A stretch of 64,000 bases of DNA from Paraglaciecola sp. L3A3 (GCF_009796765.1 NZ_CP047023.1:2401501-2465500); one strand, 5' to 3'; positions 21,596 through 29,852 are shown, counted from the first letter of the stretch. Numbers and translations are program-made. Notes: generated from the letters alone by a model not told the origin.

Positions 21596-23188
21596 TTAGT
21601 GAGTAATTTTAAGTACCTGAGCATACTGTGAGGGAGAGCTAGCTGGTAGTGTTACCTTTAAGCCTTCATCTGTTTGTTCAAATGCCAAGTTACCATCATG
21701 TCCAAGCATAGTGATGTTGGCAATTTTATTCGGGTAGAATTTTGGCTTAATCGATTTAATCGTTATGACTTTACTGTCACCAGGCCAAGCTAACATAGTG
21801 GCATAAAGGGTGTCGCCATTTTTGGTAAAACGAATATCACTGCTATTGAAATCTTTACGATTTTTTTCAGCGTCATTTGAGTTTTTACCATCTGGAACAT
21901 AAGTTTCACCTTCACCGTACACTTCCCATGGACGTGTATTATAGATGGCTTCGCCGTTAAGCTTTAACCAGCTACCTATTTCGCTAAGTAACTTCACTTC
22001 TTTTTCTGGAATAGTTCCATCTGGTTTAGGCCCTATGTTTAGTAGAAGTGAGCCATTTTTGCTAATAATATCGATCATGTCATCTACTAGAGAATTGGCA
22101 TTACGATATTTATGATTAGTCACGTAGCCCCAAGAACTTTTTGAAACAGATGTATCTGTTTGCCAGAAGTGAGGATGAATATCTGTCATACCACCACGTT
22201 CAATATCAAGAACAGCAGAGCCTGGAATGAACGAACGCATTTCATGATGCTCTTTGTAGTTTAGAGCTGGCATGTTTTTCCAACTGATACCTTTGTTATA
22301 ATAATAAGCTGTAAATTCTTCAACGTGTTTGTGGAAAGGCTCTGACGCCATCCACCAGTCAAACCAAATTAACTCTGGTTCATATTTATCAACAATTTCT
22401 ACAGTACGTAATAACCAGTCGTCCATAAATTCTTTAGTTGGGGGCGTTAATCCCTTTTCTGAATCTTCACGATTGGCAGCTGGGCCATATAAATCACGGA
22501 AAGCATCATCTTGTACATCCGATGGGAATTCACGTCCGCCATCAAAGAACCACCAGTTTTCTGCACGGTGGCTAGATAAACCAAAATGAATATCGGTTTT
22601 TTCTGTAGCTTTTTTCAACTCACCAATAATATCTCGTTTAGGGCCCATTTCAACTGAGTCCCAACGGGTGTAAGAGTTGTCGTACATTGAGAAACCATCA
22701 TGATGTTCTGCAACTGGCACTATGTATTTAGCACCTGAATCAGCAATGATCTTTAACCACTGGTCAGCATTAAATTTTTCAGCTTTAAACTGAGGGATAA
22801 AATCTTTGTATCCAAATTCAGTTTGTTTACCAAAGTGTTCTTGGTGATAACTAAATTCTTCGTCTTTTTGTTGATACATTTTACGAGGGTACCACTCACC
22901 GTTATGCGCAGGTACTGAATAAACTCCCCAGTGAATGAAAATACCGAATTTAGCATCTTGATACCAATCTGGTATTTGGTATTGGGTAAAAGATTCAAAG
23001 TTAGCTTTATATGGGCCTTGATTGGCCACTTGGCGAATTTCTGCTAATTTCGCAGTGGTATCTATTTTTGTTTTAGTTGTGGTGGCTACATCGCTAGTTG
23101 GTGTTGTGTCAGCACCACAGCCTGATATAGACACTGCAATAGCAAGTGCGATAGCACTTTTAACTGATGTTAATGTGTGTTTTTTCAT
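21596..23188 (-). CDS. GH29 alpha-L-fucosidase, lipoprotein (second copy)
   Basis: A 530-aa GH29 enzyme with lipobox ISGC (Cys24). It has KFGIFIHWGVYSVPA, AEHHDGFSMY and MGPKRDIIGE. The expected nucleophile is Asp277 in ELIWFDWW, closer to the usual W-F-D-x form than in the first fucosidase (DLVYFDN). The two GH29 proteins are similar in plan but clearly diverged, so they are old paralogues or separately acquired rather than a recent duplication. They may cleave different fucose linkages. The gene is transcribed alone, with its own terminator. A 12-bp motif related to the palindrome before the other fucosidase gene lies 37 bp before its start codon. Confidence 0.93.
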   Translation of the reverse strand: MKKHTLTSVKSAIALAIAVSISGCGADTTPTSDVATTTKTKIDTTAKLAEIRQVANQGPYKANFESFTQYQIPDWYQDAKFGIFIHWGVYSVPAHNGEWYPRKMYQQKDEEFSYHQEHFGKQTEFGYKDFIPQFKAEKFNADQWLKIIADSGAKYIVPVAEHHDGFSMYDNSYTRWDSVEMGPKRDIIGELKKATEKTDIHFGLSSHRAENWWFFDGGREFPSDVQDDAFRDLYGPAANREDSEKGLTPPTKEFMDDWLLRTVEIVDKYEPELIWFDWWMASEPFHKHVEEFTAYYYNKGISWKNMPALNYKEHHEMRSFIPGSAVLDIERGGMTDIHPHFWQTDTSVSKSSWGYVTNHKYRNANSLVDDMIDIISKNGSLLLNIGPKPDGTIPEKEVKLLSEIGSWLKLNGEAIYNTRPWEVYGEGETYVPDGKNSNDAEKNRKDFNSSDIRFTKNGDTLYATMLAWPGDSKVITIKSIKPKFYPNKIANITMLGHDGNLAFEQTDEGLKVTLPASSPSQYAQVLKITH

Positions 23189-23224
23189 AATAACGTCTTA
23201 CCCATAGTTTAACCTAAATTTAAC

Positions 23225-23236
23225 ATAGCTAACTAT
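23225..23236. promoter_or_regulatory. Candidate operator shared with the first fucosidase operon
   Basis: ATAGCTAACTAT differs at one position from the core of the 16-bp palindrome at 6871-6886. It lies 37 bp upstream of the minus-strand GH29 start. Confidence 0.35.
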
Positions 23237-23670
23237 ACGGTTAAATGACCTGTTTTGGCAATCCATATTTACATATAAAATCTTTAATTTTTATTTGATT
23301 TTAATTTGGTGTTATCATTTACTCTTACTTTTTAGCGAACTAACTCAATTATATTCTGTGTATGGCATTTCGTTATTCGATACTTAGACTAGTTTATAGT
23401 TAGTGAATATATAATGTTTCAATCAGTTACTAATATATGATTTTAATCATATATAAAATGGATTGTTGCAATTAATCTTACTGTTAATTAATCCAGACCT
23501 TTTCAGTTTTAGGGGCAATGGAACTAACATCTAATTGAGGCAGAAAAACCTGTATTAAAAGCAACTAACAAAAAGCAATTATTTATATCACCTTGGCAGG
23601 GTAAAGCAGATGCTATTTTCAATAGCTATAACGTAAAATAGATTTAAATTAATAAAAGGATAGGACAAAC
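23237..23670. other. Intergenic region between divergent fucosidase and uronate genes
   Basis: About 430 bp, AT-rich. It holds a perfect 10-bp inverted repeat with 2-bp spacer, ATATATGATT-TT-AATCATATAT (23433-23454), a plausible regulator site or hairpin. It also holds a 37-codon open stretch (23529-23641) that reads like the C-terminal end of a protein (KKQLFISPWQGKADAIF) but has no start. No complete gene is seen. Confidence 0.5.
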
Positions 23671-25146
23671 GTGAAGCAATTAACTGAAAGCACTTTAAGT
23701 GAATTAAAAAGTTCTGGCATTTCGATACCTGAATATCGTCTAAATGGTAAAAAGCCTGCAATTGGTATCGTACATATAGGTCCTGGCGCTTTTTTTAGAG
23801 GGCATCAGTCTTGGTATACCCACAGAGCTATGCAAATGGCTGGCGGTGATTGGGGAATATCATGTGTTTCTATGCGTTCAACAGGCGTCAGTGATGCCCT
23901 TAATCCTCAAGATGGTTTATATACAGTCGCGGTTTTAGATGAAACCACATCTTATGAAGTAGTGGGCTCTATTCAAGAAGTGTTAGTGGCTAAAAGCCAA
24001 TATCAAATTCTACAAACAAGATTATCCGCAGCGAGTACTAAATTTGTCACCATGACAATTACCGAGAAGGGTTATTGTTTAGATAGCGAAGGTAACTTAG
24101 ACCTAAATAACCTTGATATCAAGCAAGACCTAACTGGGGAGCAACAAGCATGCTCGGCCATTGCTGTATTAGTTGAAGCTTTAGCAACCAGAAAAGAGCA
24201 GGGTATAGAACCATTTTGTGCTATGAGTTGTGACAACCTGACTGATAATGGTAAAAAATTAAGAAATGCTATTATCCAATATGCAGAACAAAAAGATAAA
24301 GCGTTAGCGGCTTGGTTAGACGAAAAATTAATTTGTCCTTGTTCTATGGTCGATTCGATTACACCCGCCACTGATGACGCATTAAGACAACAAGTTTCTG
24401 AGCAACTATCGATAAAAGATAATTGGCCTATTAAGCGTGAGTCTTTTGTACAATGGGTTGTAGAAGATTGTCTACCTGCTGATAAACCTGCATGGAAAGA
24501 GGCTGGCGTGACATTTACTTCTGATGTTGCTGGTTTTGAAAATGCAAAATTACGTTTATTAAATTGTCCACATTCCAGTATGGCTTATTTAGGTGTGTTA
24601 GCAGATATTGAAACTGTACACGATGCCATGCAACAAGAAAACTTAGTTAAGTTTGTACAAAATATGATAGAACAAGAAATTGTCCCTTCTTTTACTGCAC
24701 CTAAAGAATTAGATGTTGCGGGTTACAGCGCTGACATTTTAAAGCGTTTTCGTAATCCTGCTATTCGTCATTTATTAAGTCAAATAGCTTGGGATGGTTC
24801 ACAAAAATTACCGATGCGTATTTTGCCTATTATTGAACAAAATATTGCAGACGGAAATCCAATTGATTCTTTATGTATAGCAGTTGCTGCTTGGTGTCTG
24901 TTCAGCCGTAAACGTTATATAGAGAAAGAGCAATTAGTTGATCCTCTTGCCGAGAAAATGTTGGCTATTGCCGCTAGTTGTAACGATGATGCAGAACATG
25001 ATGTCGCCCTTTATTTAGCTTTAAAAGAAGTGTTCGGCAATCAATTATCTGCTAACAAAACGTTCCAAACGTCTCTAATTCAGGCTTATAAAAAATTACT
25101 TCCTGTTTTACAATCTAAAGTTTTACCTTGGGATAATTTAGTTTAA
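23671..25146 (+). CDS. Mannitol dehydrogenase-family oxidoreductase (probable fructuronate reductase)
   Basis: A 491-aa NAD(P)-dependent long-chain polyol dehydrogenase. The Rossmann entry is IVHIGPGAFFRGHQ. WGISCVSMRS, MTITEKGYC, SMVDSITP and the catalytic KLRLLNCPHSSMAYLG (Lys-x4-Asn-x2-His pattern) mark the family, which includes mannitol 2-dehydrogenase, fructuronate reductase (UxuB) and tagaturonate reductase. The downstream gene, 2 bp after the stop, is a KDG kinase, which favours reduction of D-fructuronate to D-mannonate in uronate catabolism. Mannitol oxidation remains an alternative, since mannitol is abundant in brown algae. No mannonate dehydratase is in the window. The start is GTG, with AAAGGATAGGA just upstream. 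Confidence 0.87.
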   Translation: MKQLTESTLSELKSSGISIPEYRLNGKKPAIGIVHIGPGAFFRGHQSWYTHRAMQMAGGDWGISCVSMRSTGVSDALNPQDGLYTVAVLDETTSYEVVGSIQEVLVAKSQYQILQTRLSAASTKFVTMTITEKGYCLDSEGNLDLNNLDIKQDLTGEQQACSAIAVLVEALATRKEQGIEPFCAMSCDNLTDNGKKLRNAIIQYAEQKDKALAAWLDEKLICPCSMVDSITPATDDALRQQVSEQLSIKDNWPIKRESFVQWVVEDCLPADKPAWKEAGVTFTSDVAGFENAKLRLLNCPHSSMAYLGVLADIETVHDAMQQENLVKFVQNMIEQEIVPSFTAPKELDVAGYSADILKRFRNPAIRHLLSQIAWDGSQKLPMRILPIIEQNIADGNPIDSLCIAVAAWCLFSRKRYIEKEQLVDPLAEKMLAIAASCNDDAEHDVALYLALKEVFGNQLSANKTFQTSLIQAYKKLLPVLQSKVLPWDNLV

Positions 25147-25148
25147 TT

Positions 25149-26081
25149 ATGAAAAATTTATTAGTAATTGGCGAATGTATGATGGAGCTAAGCACAGCAG
25201 ACAATGGCGACTTAAAACGCTCGTTTGCTGGTGATACTTATAATAGCGCTGTTTATGCTAAGCGTTGTTTAAGCAACAGTAAGGTCAGTATTTTATCAGC
25301 TATTGGCGTTGATGCTTTTAGTCAAAAGATGAAACACACATGGCAAGCTGAAGGAATTGATACCAGTTTAGTGGTAGAAACAGATCAAGCTGAAATTGGT
25401 ATTTATGCCATTCATACCGATGATTCTGGTGAGCGAAGCTTTTCGTATTGGCGAAAAGGTTCTGCAGCAAGCCAAATGATGCAATATTTGGATATTGATA
25501 CATTATTGGCTGCAGCTAAAAACTATCAAATGGTCTATTTTAGCGGTATTAGTTTGGCCATTTTATCTGATCAAGATAAAGCTAAATTTATTGAATGTAT
25601 TGCAGCTATGGCCAAACAAGGTTGTAAGATTGTCTTTGATCCAAATTACCGTGCACGTTTATGGGATTCATTGGAGCATGCTGTATTGTGGCTTGAAAAA
25701 GCTTACAGTTTAGCTGATGTGATTTTACCGGGATTAGAAGATCACGAAGTGATGTTTGGTCATCAAAATCACGAGCAGATGGCTAAATATTTTCAACAGT
25801 TCTCTGCCAGTGAACTTGTTATAAAATGTGGTTCTCAAGGGACTTATGTTTATGTAGACAATAAATTAGTTGTACATCAGCCGTTCAAACCCGCTCCGGT
25901 TCAAGTTGATTCTACTGCTGCAGGAGATTCATTTGCTGGAACTTATATTGCGCAGCGTATTGAAGGTCAAGATCCAGAGCAGTCATTGAAGTTGGCCGCC
26001 CATGTTGCAGGCCAAGTAGTGCAACACAAAGGTGCAATTATGGATGATGAATTATACAAACGTTTGTGCGTAATTTCGTAG
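25149..26081 (+). CDS. kdgK: 2-dehydro-3-deoxygluconate (KDG) kinase, PfkB family
   Basis: A 310-aa PfkB-family sugar kinase. GECMMELS at the N terminus, GERSFSYWRKGSAA, the family segment FDPNYRARLW and the anion-hole/catalytic DSTAAGDSFAG (catalytic Asp in AAGDS) match KDG kinases better than fructokinases. It would phosphorylate KDG to KDPG for cleavage by KDPG aldolase. The 2-bp gap from the preceding reductase shows a two-gene operon. A MITE-like repeat begins 9 bp after the stop, and the likely transcript terminator lies beyond that repeat. Confidence 0.88.
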   Translation: MKNLLVIGECMMELSTADNGDLKRSFAGDTYNSAVYAKRCLSNSKVSILSAIGVDAFSQKMKHTWQAEGIDTSLVVETDQAEIGIYAIHTDDSGERSFSYWRKGSAASQMMQYLDIDTLLAAAKNYQMVYFSGISLAILSDQDKAKFIECIAAMAKQGCKIVFDPNYRARLWDSLEHAVLWLEKAYSLADVILPGLEDHEVMFGHQNHEQMAKYFQQFSASELVIKCGSQGTYVYVDNKLVVHQPFKPAPVQVDSTAAGDSFAGTYIAQRIEGQDPEQSLKLAAHVAGQVVQHKGAIMDDELYKRLCVIS

Positions 26082-26090
26082 CGTATTCGT

Positions 26091-26321
26091 TAACCTAGGC
26101 TCGGAATAAGCCGAGCCTCTTAATAACGTCTTTTTGCGTTTAGCGGCATTGGGTCTTTTAACAATAGCCAGCTATTGCGTACGAAAATTCGCCTTGCTAT
26201 CCACAAGATTTCGTCATCGAGTAAGCGTTGATGTAAATCAAAATGAATGTGTATTTGTAACTCGTTCAATTTTAGGTATAACTTTAATTGACACGAGACT
26301 TCTTAACTCGAGTTCAGATTA
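26091..26321. repeat. MITE-like repeat, copy 2 (231 bp)
   Basis: The left end TAACCTAGGCTCGGAATAAG pairs imperfectly with the right end (13 of 20 positions). The left half is clearly related to the repeat at 12533-12766: shared stretches include CCTTGCTAT, TAAGCCGA/GCCTCT and CGTACGA. Where copy 1 has GTAATAAC-AT-GTTATTAC, copy 2 has CAATAGC-CA-GCTATTG at 26162-26177. Both arms have changed while pairing is kept. No transposase is present. Confidence 0.75.
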
Positions 26322-26343
26322 GTGACTTGAATAATATTGATAT

Positions 26344-26369
26344 AAAAACTCACAATCTTGTGGGTTTTT
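26344..26369 (+). terminator. Probable terminator of the uronate operon
   Basis: A 12-bp stem (AAAAACTCACAA / TTGTGGGTTTTT, one T-G pair) with a 2-nt loop and T-run, just beyond the repeat. Confidence 0.65.
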
Positions 26370-26599
26370 AATTCTGTTGTTATACAGAGAATATTTATCG
26401 TGTATTACAAAAAATTAATTTATTTAAGCTTAATTTCATAGCACATTCTAATTATCTAGTTACGCGTCGCTTGCCGTTAACCTTTAGTTTAAACAACTTG
26501 TTTAAATTAGCTCTAGAACAGCCCTATGTTTGGTATAATGCCGATACTAAGATTCATATTTAAAATTAACTAAGTCTCCTTTGAAAAGTTGTGTATAAA

Positions 26600-27235
26600 A
26601 TGAAAGTAAAAGAACAAAATATCGCCAAACAAAATAAGCAAAAAATCTTAGCTGCGGCTGAGAAGGAGTTTTCGCTGCATGGTTTTAAGGGAGCCAGAAT
26701 TCAAAAAATTGCGGATAGAGTCGGTTTACCCAAGACTAATGTGCTTTATTATTTTAAAACTAAAGAGATACTTTATTTAGCTTTATTAGAAGACATCTTG
26801 AGTTTGTGGAATGGAGACTTTGATAACGCGACTAGTGATGAAGATCCTGCCAGTGTTTTAGCTGGATATATAGCTGACAAAATGGAAATTTCACGTACCA
26901 GACCCGAAGCATCAAAAATTTTTGCTATGGAGATTATAAATAATGCGCCTAATTTAAGTGATTTTTTCCGCAATCAACATAAAGAGTGGATGGAAGGAAG
27001 GGTCGCTGTTATACAAGAATGGATAGATAAAGATCAGTTAAAATCAACGGATCCATACGCATTGTTGTTCCATATATGGGCTACCACTCAACACTATTCA
27101 GATTTTGCCGCACAAATTACAGGGTTAAAAGGACAGCCTATGTACAAAGCTGATTTTACAAAAGCGACAAAAAACTTAGTCGCTTTTATATTGACGGGAT
27201 GTGGGTTGTCGATACCTGAATCTTACAGAGATTAA
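26600..27235 (+). CDS. RutR-like TetR-family regulator of purine genes
   Basis: A TetR-type repressor of about 211 aa. The DNA-binding helix-turn-helix is IQKIADRVGLPKTNVLYYFKTK. The C-terminal ligand domain (EASKIFAMEIINNAPNL, FHIWATTQHYSDFAAQI) closely follows the pattern of E. coli RutR, which senses uracil/thymine and controls pyrimidine and purine catabolism. No rut operon is in the window; instead the next genes are a purine permease and an adenine deaminase. A RutR-consensus palindrome lies between them (28654-28669). The likely role is repression of that salvage unit in response to a nucleobase. The frame also allows GTG at 26591; ATG 26600 is chosen, with no clear ribosome binding site for either. 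Confidence 0.85.
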   Translation: MKVKEQNIAKQNKQKILAAAEKEFSLHGFKGARIQKIADRVGLPKTNVLYYFKTKEILYLALLEDILSLWNGDFDNATSDEDPASVLAGYIADKMEISRTRPEASKIFAMEIINNAPNLSDFFRNQHKEWMEGRVAVIQEWIDKDQLKSTDPYALLFHIWATTQHYSDFAAQITGLKGQPMYKADFTKATKNLVAFILTGCGLSIPESYRD

Positions 27236-27243
27236 ATTTAAAA

Positions 27244-27270
27244 TACGCAGAGCAACAAAGGCTCTGCGTA
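27244..27270. terminator. Hairpin between convergent regulator and permease genes
   Basis: A 10-bp perfect stem (TACGCAGAGC / GCTCTGCGTA) with a 7-nt loop, between the two stop codons. The T-run is weak on both sides. Confidence 0.6.
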
Positions 27271-27280
27271 GTGGCTTTTG

Positions 27281-28609
27281 TTACTTTAAATCTAATATAT
27301 ATCTAAGGATAAAAACGGCTGCCATTAAGTAGGTAATAACGGTCACCTGTTTGTACTTTCCTGTTCCTATCATCACCCCCACATAAGTAATAAATCCTAA
27401 AGCAATACCTTCGCTAATACTAAATGTCAGAGGCATAGCCAATAAAGCAACGGTTGCAGTGGCTAGCGATGCTAAATCATCAAAGTCTAGTTGTCTGAAT
27501 GACTCCATCATTAGTATACCCACCATAATAAGTGCAGGGGTAGTGGCCATTAAAGGGATAACTTTCATGACAGGTGTGAAAAATAGAGCTAACACAAAAC
27601 ACAAAGCAACAAAAACAGCGGTTAAACCCGTTCGTCCTCCTGCAGATACGCCAGCTGCTGACTCCACATATGATGTAACTGGAGATGTACCGACAGCGGC
27701 ACCTATGACACTTGCCGTTGCGTCTGCTGTCATAGCTTTACCCAGTTTAGGGAGTTTTCCATTTTCATCAAGCAAGTTTGCTTTTCGTGATACCGCAATT
27801 AACGTTCCTATTGTGTCAAACATATTGACAAATAAAAGAGCGAAAATCAGATCCCAAGTTTCGGCTAGGTTTATAATGGGATACATTATGTCCATCGCGA
27901 AAAATGTATGACTGATGCTATCTGGCATGCCAATAAATTCGTTTGTATGCTGGGTTAGATAACCATCGGGTGTTGGGATAAATGCACCAATAACGGTGAG
28001 AGTAATAACGGAAATCAGGATTGCGCCAGTTATTTTTTTTATCACTAACACGATAGTCAATAAAATACCGGCTAAGGCTAACATGGTAGCAGGCTCAGAT
28101 AGATTGCCGATAGTCACAAATGTGGCTGGATGATCGACAACAAGGCCTGCATTTTTAAGGCCTATAAACGCAATAAATAATCCAATACCACATTGCACGC
28201 CAATTTTTAATGCCATGGGTATGGCCTCTGCTATTTTTGTTCTAACACCGGTGACAGACAATAATAAAAATATAATACCGTTCCAAAAGACGATACCTAA
28301 TGCAGCATCCCAAGGGATTTCTCTGGTTAAACATATAGTGAATGCAAAAAAGGCATTGAGTCCCATACCTGGTGCCATAGCGACCGGATAATTTGTCATA
28401 AATGCCATAAGTAAAGTACCTAGGCATGCCGCAATGGCAGTGACAGTAATTAAGCCTTCTATTGGTATGCCACCAGCACTTAATATACTAGGATTAACAA
28501 CCAGCACATATGACATGGCGGCAAAAGTAGTTAAACCTGCTATAAACTCAGTTTTGAGGTTGGTACCATGTTCCTTTAATTTAAATATTTGTTCTAAAAA
28601 GTTGGACAT
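27281..28609 (-). CDS. NCS2-family purine permease (AzgA/PurP-like)
   Basis: An inner-membrane nucleobase:cation symporter of about 442 aa with many hydrophobic segments. FIAGLTTFAAMSYVLVVNP at the N terminus, AMAPGMGLNAFFAF, DTIGTLIAVSRKANLLDENG and GTSPVTSYVESAAGVSAGGRTG are hallmarks of the AzgA-like branch, which imports adenine, guanine or hypoxanthine. The frame extends upstream to 28669, but ATG 28609, starting MSNFLEQIF, is the family's usual start. A RutR-type palindrome lies 45 bp upstream, in the expected promoter region. It diverges from the adenine deaminase gene, so uptake and deamination of adenine are probably co-regulated. Confidence 0.92.
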   Translation of the reverse strand: MSNFLEQIFKLKEHGTNLKTEFIAGLTTFAAMSYVLVVNPSILSAGGIPIEGLITVTAIAACLGTLLMAFMTNYPVAMAPGMGLNAFFAFTICLTREIPWDAALGIVFWNGIIFLLLSVTGVRTKIAEAIPMALKIGVQCGIGLFIAFIGLKNAGLVVDHPATFVTIGNLSEPATMLALAGILLTIVLVIKKITGAILISVITLTVIGAFIPTPDGYLTQHTNEFIGMPDSISHTFFAMDIMYPIINLAETWDLIFALLFVNMFDTIGTLIAVSRKANLLDENGKLPKLGKAMTADATASVIGAAVGTSPVTSYVESAAGVSAGGRTGLTAVFVALCFVLALFFTPVMKVIPLMATTPALIMVGILMMESFRQLDFDDLASLATATVALLAMPLTFSISEGIALGFITYVGVMIGTGKYKQVTVITYLMAAVFILRYILDLK

Positions 28610-28653
28610 ATTATCTGCTCTTAAAATGTGCTTAAATTTATTGCTGCAATATC

Positions 28654-28669
28654 CTGACCAATTGGTCAA
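28654..28669. promoter_or_regulatory. RutR-type operator
   Basis: CTGACCAATTGGTCAA matches the E. coli RutR consensus TTGACCA-N2-TGGTCAA at all positions but the first. It is 45 bp before the permease start and about 170 bp before the adenine deaminase start. The cognate regulator gene is 1.4 kb away. Confidence 0.75.
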
Positions 28670-28777
28670 TAAGTGGTGTAATTTTTGCTTTTAGCTGTAT
28701 TATTATGGTTAGGCCGTTATTTTTTTACATGATTGTATGTTAATGCCTAATAAAATTTTCATCTATCTTTAATACGT

Positions 28778-28814
28778 TGCACCAATTATATATAGATTGT
28801 TTTAAATTGGTGCA
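28778..28814. promoter_or_regulatory. Inverted repeat in the adenine deaminase leader
   Basis: TGCACCAATT and AATTGGTGCA form perfect 10-bp arms with a 17-nt spacer, 28-64 bp before the ATG. The half-sites resemble NtrC half-sites (GCACCA), but the spacing is not canonical. It could also fold as an RNA hairpin in the leader. Confidence 0.4.
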
Positions 28815-28841
28815 GGTGTTCGAGCAGAAATATAGAGTTAT

Positions 28842-29852
28842 ATGAACATGATGACAAAAACAGAATTAATACAATGGGTTAATGCTCAACCAAAAGTTGA
28901 GTTACATTTGCATATAGAAGGCACACTTGAGCCCGATTTTATGATGGAACTTGCAATTAAACATCAAGTTCAACTGCCTTACTCTTCCATTCAACAGGTA
29001 AAAGATGCCTACAATTTTAATAATCTACAGAGCTTTTTAGATTTATATTATTTAGGGGCTTCAGTGTTACGTGATGAAGAAGATTTTTATCAATTAATGT
29101 GGCGATACTTGCTCAAATGTAAAGAACAAAATGTGGTGCATTGTGAGCTTATGTTTGATCCTCAGACTCACACAGAAAGGGGAATAGAATTTTGCGTTTT
29201 TATGGCTGGTTTTAATCGTGCTATTAAACAGGCTAAAACAGAGTGGGGGATATCTTGTTATTTGATCATGTCTTTTTTAAGACATATGAGCGAAGAAAGT
29301 GCTATTGAAACTCTTAATTCTGCAGCTGAATATCTTGATCACATCACTGCAGTAGGTTTAGATAGTGGCGAATTGGGCAATCCGCCTGAAAAATTTAGTC
29401 AAGCATTTAAACAAGCTGAAGGGCTAGGACTGAAAAAAGTCGCTCATGCTGGTGAAGAAGGTCCACCATCATACATTTGGGGGGCAATTAACAGCTTAGG
29501 TGTCGATAGAATTGATCACGGCGTGCGCAGCATTGAAGATGATAGTTTGATAACGTATTTAGCAAATTCTCAGCTGCCACTTACTGTTTGTCCTTTGTCG
29601 AACACTAAATTAAAAGTGTTTACCAATATGAGTAAACATAATATTTTACAACTATTAGACAAAGGTTTATTGGTAACGGTTAATGCAGACGACCCAAGTT
29701 ATTTTGGCGGTTATTTAAATGAAAACTACCATGCATTAATCGAGGCATTAGCCATCAATCAAAGTCAAGTTAGACAACTTATAATCAATAGCTTTAAGGC
29801 TAGTTTTTTACCTCAAACTACAAAAGATATATGGCTGAAAAGTTTTGAGTAA
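28842..29852 (+). CDS. Adenine deaminase (adenosine deaminase-like family)
   Basis: A 336-aa metal-dependent amidohydrolase. The zinc ligands are in VELHLHIEGT (His-x-His), KKVAHAGEEG (His and catalytic Glu), RIDHGVRS (His) and VNADDPSYF (Asp). SGELGNPPEKF is characteristic of the adenine-specific branch (yeast Aah1 type) rather than true adenosine deaminases. It would convert adenine to hypoxanthine and ammonia. It is divergent from the purine permease with the RutR-type site between them. ATGs at 28848 and 28851 are alternative starts. Confidence 0.88.
   Translation: MNMMTKTELIQWVNAQPKVELHLHIEGTLEPDFMMELAIKHQVQLPYSSIQQVKDAYNFNNLQSFLDLYYLGASVLRDEEDFYQLMWRYLLKCKEQNVVHCELMFDPQTHTERGIEFCVFMAGFNRAIKQAKTEWGISCYLIMSFLRHMSEESAIETLNSAAEYLDHITAVGLDSGELGNPPEKFSQAFKQAEGLGLKKVAHAGEEGPPSYIWGAINSLGVDRIDHGVRSIEDDSLITYLANSQLPLTVCPLSNTKLKVFTNMSKHNILQLLDKGLLVTVNADDPSYFGGYLNENYHALIEALAINQSQVRQLIINSFKASFLPQTTKDIWLKSFE

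Noticed and set aside
26134..26322. 62-codon open frame on the plus strand
   Set aside because: It lies wholly within copy 2 of the repeat and has no counterpart frame in copy 1.
27459..27911. 150-codon frame on the plus strand
   Set aside because: Antisense shadow of the NCS2 permease, with composition typical of a complement of membrane-protein codons.
28620..28841. Purine riboswitch between permease and adenine deaminase
   Set aside because: The conserved junction sequences of that riboswitch class are not visible; the RutR-type palindrome explains regulation better.
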